A stretch of DNA of 7,722 nt from positions 1-7,722 of the forward strand of contig JAFAYN010000301.1 in assembly GCA_019240375.1 (NCBI GenBank), in the 5' to 3' direction. This document shows positions 4,295-7,722 of this stretch, in pieces. Each line of letters begins with the position of its first letter. The first letter of the stretch is position 1. Below the pieces are notes generated by a model. The model saw only the letters and a list, made by a program, of their open reading frames with translations, was not told the DNA's origin and searched no databases. Position numbers and translations under genes: made by a program. The stretch comes from Gemmatimonadota bacterium (GTDB lineage: Bacteria; Gemmatimonadota; Gemmatimonadetes; Longimicrobiales; Longimicrobiaceae).

Positions 4295-6976
4295 TCAGCC
4301 GGTCGGCCCGCCTCTTCCGGAGACGGCGTCCAGCACCTCGCGCACCTTCCGCACGAGGACGTCGGGGGTGAAGGGCTTTTCCAGGAACGTCGTGCGCAGG
4401 CCGGAAACCCCGCGCCGTACGGTCTCGTCCTCGGTGTACCCCGACATGTACAGCACCCGCACCCCCGGGCGGGCCCCGGTCAGGTACCGCGCGAGGTCCT
4501 TTCCGCTCATCTCCGGCATCACCACGTCGGTGAGCAGGAGGTGGATCTCCCCCGGGTGCCCCGCCGCCACCGCGAGCGCCTCCGCCCCGCCCGCGGCGGC
4601 GAGCACCACGTACCCGCTCCGCTCCAGCACCCGCTGCGCGAGGAGCCGCACGGGCTCCTCGTCCTCGGCCAGGAGCACCGTCTCGCTCCCCCGCGGCAGG
4701 GCGCGGACCCCCGGCCCCTGCCAGGGGGTCCCGTCCTCCTGCGCCCAGGGGAGGTACACGAAGAAGGTGCTCCCCTCCCCCGGCGTGCTTTCCACGCGCA
4801 CGAAGCCGCCGCTCTGCTTGATGATCCCGTACACGGTGCTGAGTCCCAGCCCGGTCCCCTTCCCCTGCTCCTTGGTGGTGAAGAAGGGCTCGAACACCCG
4901 CTCCCGGACGCGGGGATCCATCCCCTCGCCGGTATCGCGGACCGCGAGCTCCACGTAGCGCCGGGGCTCCGCTTCGGCGTGCTCGCGCGCCTCGTCCTCC
5001 TCGACCAGGCGGGTGGAGACCACCAGGCGCCCGCCGTGGGGCATGGCGTCGCGCGCGTTCACCACCAGGTTCAGGAGCACCTGCTCCACCTGCCCCGGGT
5101 CGGCCCGGACCAGCCCCAGCGCGGGGGCCAGCTCGGCGGCGAAGTCCACGTCCTCGCCGATCAGGCGCTCCAGCATCCGCTTCATCTCCTCCACCACCCC
5201 GTTCAGCGAAAGGAGCCGGGGCTGCAGGATCTGCTTGCGGCTGAAGGCCAGGAGCTGCCGGGTCAGGGAGGCCGCCCGCCCGGAGGCGCGCTGGATCTCG
5301 GCCAGCTCCATCCGGATCGGGCTCTCGGGCGGGAGGTCGAGGAGGATCAGCTCGGCGTTCCCCTCGATCACGGTGAGCAGGTTGTTGAAGTCGTGGGCCA
5401 CCCCGCCCGCCAGGCGCCCCACCGCCTCCATCTTCTGCGACTGGCGCAGCTCCTCCTCCAGGTGGCGGCGCTCGGAAACGTCGCGGGCGTTGAGGACGAA
5501 CCCGCCCACCGCCGGGATGTGCACCAGGCTGGTCCCCTGCGTCTCCAGCGTGCACCAGGAACCGTTCCGGTGCAGGAAGCGGTACTCCAGCGGGGTGGTG
5601 TGCCCCGGGTACGCCACCCCGCTCTCCAGCACCCGGCGCAGCGTCCGCGCGTCGTCGGGGTGGACGAAGGCGAAGAGGCTCGCTCCCACCAGCACCCCGT
5701 CGCCGTACCCTAGCACCCGTCCGGTGGAGGGGCTCTGGTAGCGGATGGTGCCGTCCGGCTCCACGATGGTGATGATGTCGGAGGCGTTCTCGATCAGGGC
5801 GCGGAAGCGCTCCTCGCTCTCCCGCAGCGCCGCTTCCGCCCGCTTCCGCTCGGTGATGTCGCGGATGATGGTGGAGACCCCCTCCACCTCGCCCGCGGGA
5901 GAGCGGTGGACCACCAGCACCTGCGAAACGGGGATCTCCCTCCCGTCGCGGGCCAGGAGCGCCGTTTCTCCGACCCACACCCCGTCGCGGGTGGCGGCGG
6001 GGAGGGCCTCGCGGAGGATCACCTCCGTCGCCCACTGCGGGTGGAGGTCCGGGATCAGGAGCTCCGTGACGTTCTCCGCCCCCGGGACCCCCACCATCCG
6101 CCGCGCCGCGTCGTTCATGTAGCGGATGCGGCCCAGGGCGTCCCAGGTCGCCACGAAGTCGCTGGTGCTTTCCAGGATCGCGCTCAGCCGGGCCTGCGCG
6201 TCCTGCGCTTCGCGCTCGGCGGTGACGTCGCGGCAGCTGCACACCATCCCGGCCACCACCGGGTCGTGGACCAGGTTCTTCGCGCTCCCCCGCATCAGCC
6301 GCCAGCTCCCGTCGCGGTGCCGGACGCGGTACTCCGTCGGCGCGACCTCCTCCTCCCTGCCCAGGAGCTGCGTCAATCCCTCCATCACCGCGGCGACGTC
6401 CTCCGGGTGGATCCACTCGCCGATGCTCCGCCCGATCCGCTCCTCCGTCGCGTATCCCAGCACGTCCCGCACGGAAGGGCTCTCGTACAGGATGGTCCCC
6501 CCCGCGCTCACGATGGTGATGAGGTCGGAGGCGTTCTCGACCAGCACCCGGAAGTGGCGCTCGCTTTCCCGCAGCGCCTGCTCGCCGAGCCTGGCGCGGG
6601 AAACGTCGCGGAGCTGCAGCAGGCAGCCGCCCTCCACCGGGCGGACCCGGGCGCGGAGCCAGGCCCGCGCCGCCGGGAAGAACTCCTCCAGCTCCGAGGC
6701 TTCGCCCCGCTCCAGCGCCCGCTCGCACCGCGCCCACAGGTGCGCCGGGAGGGCGCCGCCGAGCACCGCGTCCGCCGCCCGACCGAGCACGTCCGCCCGG
6801 CGGACGCCCAGGAGCCCTTCCGCCGCCCGGTTCAGGTAGCCGACGACGAGCCCGGGGCGGAGGAAAAGGAGGGTGTCGTCGAGCGCCTCCATGACCGGCG
6901 TGCGCCACTCCGCGCTCCCCTCCGGGGGGAGGGTACCGCAGGAGGACGAAAAGCCCGGATCGGAGGCTCCACGCAT
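4295..6976 (-). CDS. Soluble multi-PAS hybrid histidine kinase with C-terminal receiver
   Basis: 893 residues without a signal peptide or membrane segments, so a cytoplasmic sensor. Four PAS-type domains run in order: about 28-125 (most divergent), 139-254, 261-377 and 387-503. The second and fourth are close relatives (ENASD.ITIV..GTI and SPS..VLGY). A HisKA domain follows with GGVAHDFNNLL, phosphoacceptor His528, an NtrB-like H-box. The ATPase domain has the N-box NLVVNARDAM (Asn640), G1 DTGEGM (681-686), FEPFFTTK and G2 GKGTGLGLS (705-713). A receiver (about 766-885) has acidic Glu771-Asp772, phosphoacceptor Asp817 in LLLTDVVMPEMSG, Ser845 and Lys867. All catalytic residues look intact. 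There is no HPt or DNA-binding domain, so its output partner is unknown. It is first in a probable operon with the lipoprotein and TPR/HD-GYP genes. Neither the ATG at 6976 nor the alternative at 6892 (just before the first PAS) has a clear ribosome binding site, so the first 28 residues are uncertain. Confidence 0.92.
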   Translation of the reverse strand: MRGASDPGFSSSCGTLPPEGSAEWRTPVMEALDDTLLFLRPGLVVGYLNRAAEGLLGVRRADVLGRAADAVLGGALPAHLWARCERALERGEASELEEFFPAARAWLRARVRPVEGGCLLQLRDVSRARLGEQALRESERHFRVLVENASDLITIVSAGGTILYESPSVRDVLGYATEERIGRSIGEWIHPEDVAAVMEGLTQLLGREEEVAPTEYRVRHRDGSWRLMRGSAKNLVHDPVVAGMVCSCRDVTAEREAQDAQARLSAILESTSDFVATWDALGRIRYMNDAARRMVGVPGAENVTELLIPDLHPQWATEVILREALPAATRDGVWVGETALLARDGREIPVSQVLVVHRSPAGEVEGVSTIIRDITERKRAEAALRESEERFRALIENASDIITIVEPDGTIRYQSPSTGRVLGYGDGVLVGASLFAFVHPDDARTLRRVLESGVAYPGHTTPLEYRFLHRNGSWCTLETQGTSLVHIPAVGGFVLNARDVSERRHLEEELRQSQKMEAVGRLAGGVAHDFNNLLTVIEGNAELILLDLPPESPIRMELAEIQRASGRAASLTRQLLAFSRKQILQPRLLSLNGVVEEMKRMLERLIGEDVDFAAELAPALGLVRADPGQVEQVLLNLVVNARDAMPHGGRLVVSTRLVEEDEAREHAEAEPRRYVELAVRDTGEGMDPRVRERVFEPFFTTKEQGKGTGLGLSTVYGIIKQSGGFVRVESTPGEGSTFFVYLPWAQEDGTPWQGPGVRALPRGSETVLLAEDEEPVRLLAQRVLERSGYVVLAAAGGAEALAVAAGHPGEIHLLLTDVVMPEMSGKDLARYLTGARPGVRVLYMSGYTEDETVRRGVSGLRTTFLEKPFTPDVLVRKVREVLDAVSGRGGPTG
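5762..5831 (-). repeat. PAS-encoding direct repeat, copy 1 (fourth PAS)
   Basis: This 70-nt stretch matches 6509-6578 at 60 of 70 positions by hand alignment without gaps. It encodes the helix and first strand that open the fourth PAS domain (RESEERFRALIENASDIITI). Two identical tracts remain at the ends and one in the middle, so the domain probably arose by internal duplication. Confidence 0.6.
6509..6578 (-). repeat. PAS-encoding direct repeat, copy 2 (second PAS)
   Basis: Partner of 5762-5831, in the same orientation and the same reading frame, about 750 nt apart. It opens the second PAS domain (RESERHFRVLVENASDLITI). Recombination between copies would delete the second half of one PAS, the third PAS and the start of the fourth, and would keep the frame because the distance (747 nt) is a multiple of three. 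Confidence 0.6.
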
Positions 6977-7021
6977 GGAGGACGTCGTGTGGGGACGCGG
7001 GGTGGACGGGCACGGTCCGGC

Positions 7022-7038
7022 CCGGGGAGACTCCCCGG
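7022..7038. promoter_or_regulatory. Perfect 17-nt palindrome, candidate operator
   Basis: CCGGGGAGACTCCCCGG has 8-nt arms that are exact reverse complements around one central base. It lies 46-62 nt upstream of the kinase ATG at 6976. Symmetry and position fit a dimeric regulator binding site, perhaps for autoregulation of the kinase operon. It could also fold as a hairpin in the leader RNA. No known regulator is recognised. Confidence 0.4.
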
Positions 7039-7160
7039 AGCGCCGGCGAGAACGGATTGAAAGCTCCTCCCTTTCCCCGGAGAGGACAAGGAGGTACGAT
7101 ACCAGTCTGGTGCGGATCTCCCGCTCGGGCGGACGGACGGGCGCTGACTGGAAACGTGCG

Positions 7161-7192
7161 CCGCTCCTGGTGGAGCGGGACCGCCCAGGAGC
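7161..7192. repeat. Mutually exclusive hairpins in the SDR leader region
   Basis: CCGCTCC (7161-7167) pairs with GGAGCGG (7172-7178) around a TGGT loop. Alternatively GCTCCTGG (7163-7170) pairs with CCAGGAGC (7185-7192) around a 14-nt loop. Both use the same left arm, so only one can form. The region is about 85-115 nt upstream of the SDR start. It could be a protein-binding dyad or a folding switch in a leader RNA; no U-tract supports a terminator. Confidence 0.35.
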
Positions 7193-7199
7193 TGTACTT

Positions 7200-7215
7200 G
7201 TTCCCGATCAGGAAC
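7200..7215. promoter_or_regulatory. 16-nt imperfect dyad, candidate operator for the SDR gene
   Basis: GTTCCCGATCAGGAAC is symmetric at 14 of 16 positions: GTTCC/GGAAC arms, one C/A mismatch and a central GATC. It lies 61-76 nt upstream of the SDR ATG, a typical place for a repressor or activator site. The cognate regulator is not in the window. Confidence 0.35.
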
Positions 7216-7275
7216 GCTTGGTGGGAAGAGCCGGGTGGATGCCCCATCCGCAACCCTCTGCCACGAAAGAGGAAG

Positions 7276-7722
7276 ATGTTTCGGAGCGACCTGCTGGAGG
7301 ACCGCGTCGTCCTGGTGACCGGGGGGGGATCCGGCCTGGGGCTTTCGATGGCGAAGAAGTTCGCCGCGCTGGGCGCGCGCGTGGCGATCACCGGCCGCAG
7401 CGAGGACCGGCTCGCCGCCGCGGCCGGGGAGATCGACCCCGGCGGCGAGCGCGTGCTGACCCACCCGTGCGACGTGCGCGACTTCGCGCAGGTGGAGGCG
7501 CTGGCGGCGGCGGTCGGGGAGCGCTGGGGCGGGGTGGACGTGCTGGTGAACAACGCCGCCGGGAACTTCCTGGCCGCCACCGAGGACCTGACGCCGGGCG
7601 GCTTCAACGCCGTGGTGCAGACCGTCCTGTACGGCACCTTCAACGCGACGTTGGCCGTCGGGCGGGGGATGATCGAGCGGGGGAGCGGCGGGAGCATCCT
7701 GAACATCGTCACCACCTACGCC
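7276..7722 (+). CDS. SDR oxidoreductase, 2,4-dienoyl-CoA reductase-like (3' truncated)
   Basis: 149 codons are visible before the window ends, with no stop. The protein opens with MFRSDLLEDRVVLVTGGGSG and continues LGLSMAKKFAALGARVAITGR. This is a Rossmann fold with the TGxxxGxG cofactor motif (T15-G22) and Arg41 after the second strand, which often favours NADP(H). CDV at 65-67 is the adenine-site acidic position and NNAAGNF (92-98) is the SDR NNAG motif. The NNAAGNF form and the terminal SILNIVTTYA are typical of the SDR-type 2,4-dienoyl-CoA reductases, which reduce 2,4-dienoyl-CoA during beta-oxidation of unsaturated fatty acids. Other enoyl- or ketoacyl-type SDRs remain possible. The Tyr-x-x-x-Lys catalytic region lies beyond the edge (the family often replaces this Tyr). 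GAGG is three nucleotides before the ATG, a close but usable ribosome binding site. It is transcribed divergently from the kinase operon. Confidence 0.88.
   Translation, partial: MFRSDLLEDRVVLVTGGGSGLGLSMAKKFAALGARVAITGRSEDRLAAAAGEIDPGGERVLTHPCDVRDFAQVEALAAAVGERWGGVDVLVNNAAGNFLAATEDLTPGGFNAVVQTVLYGTFNATLAVGRGMIERGSGGSILNIVTTYA

Larger units (their letters stand above)
6977..7275. other. Divergent intergenic region between kinase and SDR genes
   Basis: This 299-nt region holds the 5' ends of two outward-facing transcription units. No convincing protein is encoded: its long open frames are shadows of GC-rich DNA. It contains a 17-nt palindrome (7022-7038), a short dyad ACCAGTCTGGT (7101-7111), a set of alternative hairpins (7161-7192) and a 16-nt dyad (7200-7215), listed below or in findings. 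No clear -35/-10 pair was found on either strand. On the minus strand TGGTATCGT (7104-7096) resembles an extended -10 but has no matching -35. Confidence 0.6.

Noticed and set aside
4287..4306. Hairpin-like GGCCG...CGGCC around the kinase stop codon.
   Set aside because: On the minus-strand RNA the stem has only five outer pairs before mismatches, and it is followed within 40 nt by the next gene of the probable operon.
7057..7100. TTGAAA (7057-7062) and TACGAT (7095-7100) as a plus-strand promoter.
   Set aside because: The spacing of 32 nt is far beyond the 16-18 nt used by sigma70-type promoters.
7088..7112. Perfect AAGGAGGT (7088-7095) followed by GTG at 7110, with a frame open to the window end.
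   Set aside because: The spacing of 14 nt is too long for a good ribosome binding site, and the frame then overlaps the SDR gene out of phase with a low-complexity translation.
4245..7715. Minus-strand open frame of 1156 codons covering the kinase and the SDR gene in another phase.
   Set aside because: It overlaps the kinase in a different frame, where all catalytic motifs read correctly, and runs antisense through the SDR gene. Composition is typical of a shadow frame.

Overview
The window is GC-rich throughout (roughly 70% by eye), which is why open frames occur on almost every strand and phase. Gene style points to a Gram-negative-type bacterium: an Lnb-like membrane protein with a periplasmic domain, a lipoprotein, a multi-PAS hybrid kinase and a TPR/HD-GYP protein. 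My best guess is Gemmatimonadota (Longimicrobium-like), but that is an inference from gene content and composition, not from a marker gene.

Layout: six genes lie on the minus strand and one on the plus strand. Reading the minus strand in transcription order from 6976 down, a first block holds a soluble four-PAS hybrid histidine kinase (6976-4295), a small lipoprotein with a ZU5-like segment (4248-3640) and a TPR protein with a degenerate HD-GYP domain (3597-2050). Gaps of 46 and 42 nt suggest one operon. A strong hairpin (1973-2006) follows the last stop and probably closes the unit. A second block then holds an Lnb/DUF4105-type polytopic membrane protein (1862-495), an ArsC/Spx-fold protein with one cysteine (484-128) and the start of rsmD (131 to the window edge). 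These have a 10-nt gap and a 4-nt overlap and are probably co-transcribed.

The 299-nt region 6977-7275 separates the kinase from a divergent plus-strand gene, an SDR oxidoreductase resembling 2,4-dienoyl-CoA reductase (7276 to the window end, truncated). It carries several dyad-symmetric elements that could be operators or RNA hairpins.

The kinase block looks like a signalling unit in which the kinase senses through PAS domains and passes phosphate to its own receiver. The HD-GYP partner keeps the GYP motif but has lost several predicted metal ligands, so it is more likely a binding or scaffold protein than a c-di-GMP hydrolase. This block is the most interesting part of the window. I see no RNA genes, CRISPR arrays, insertion sequences or phage genes.
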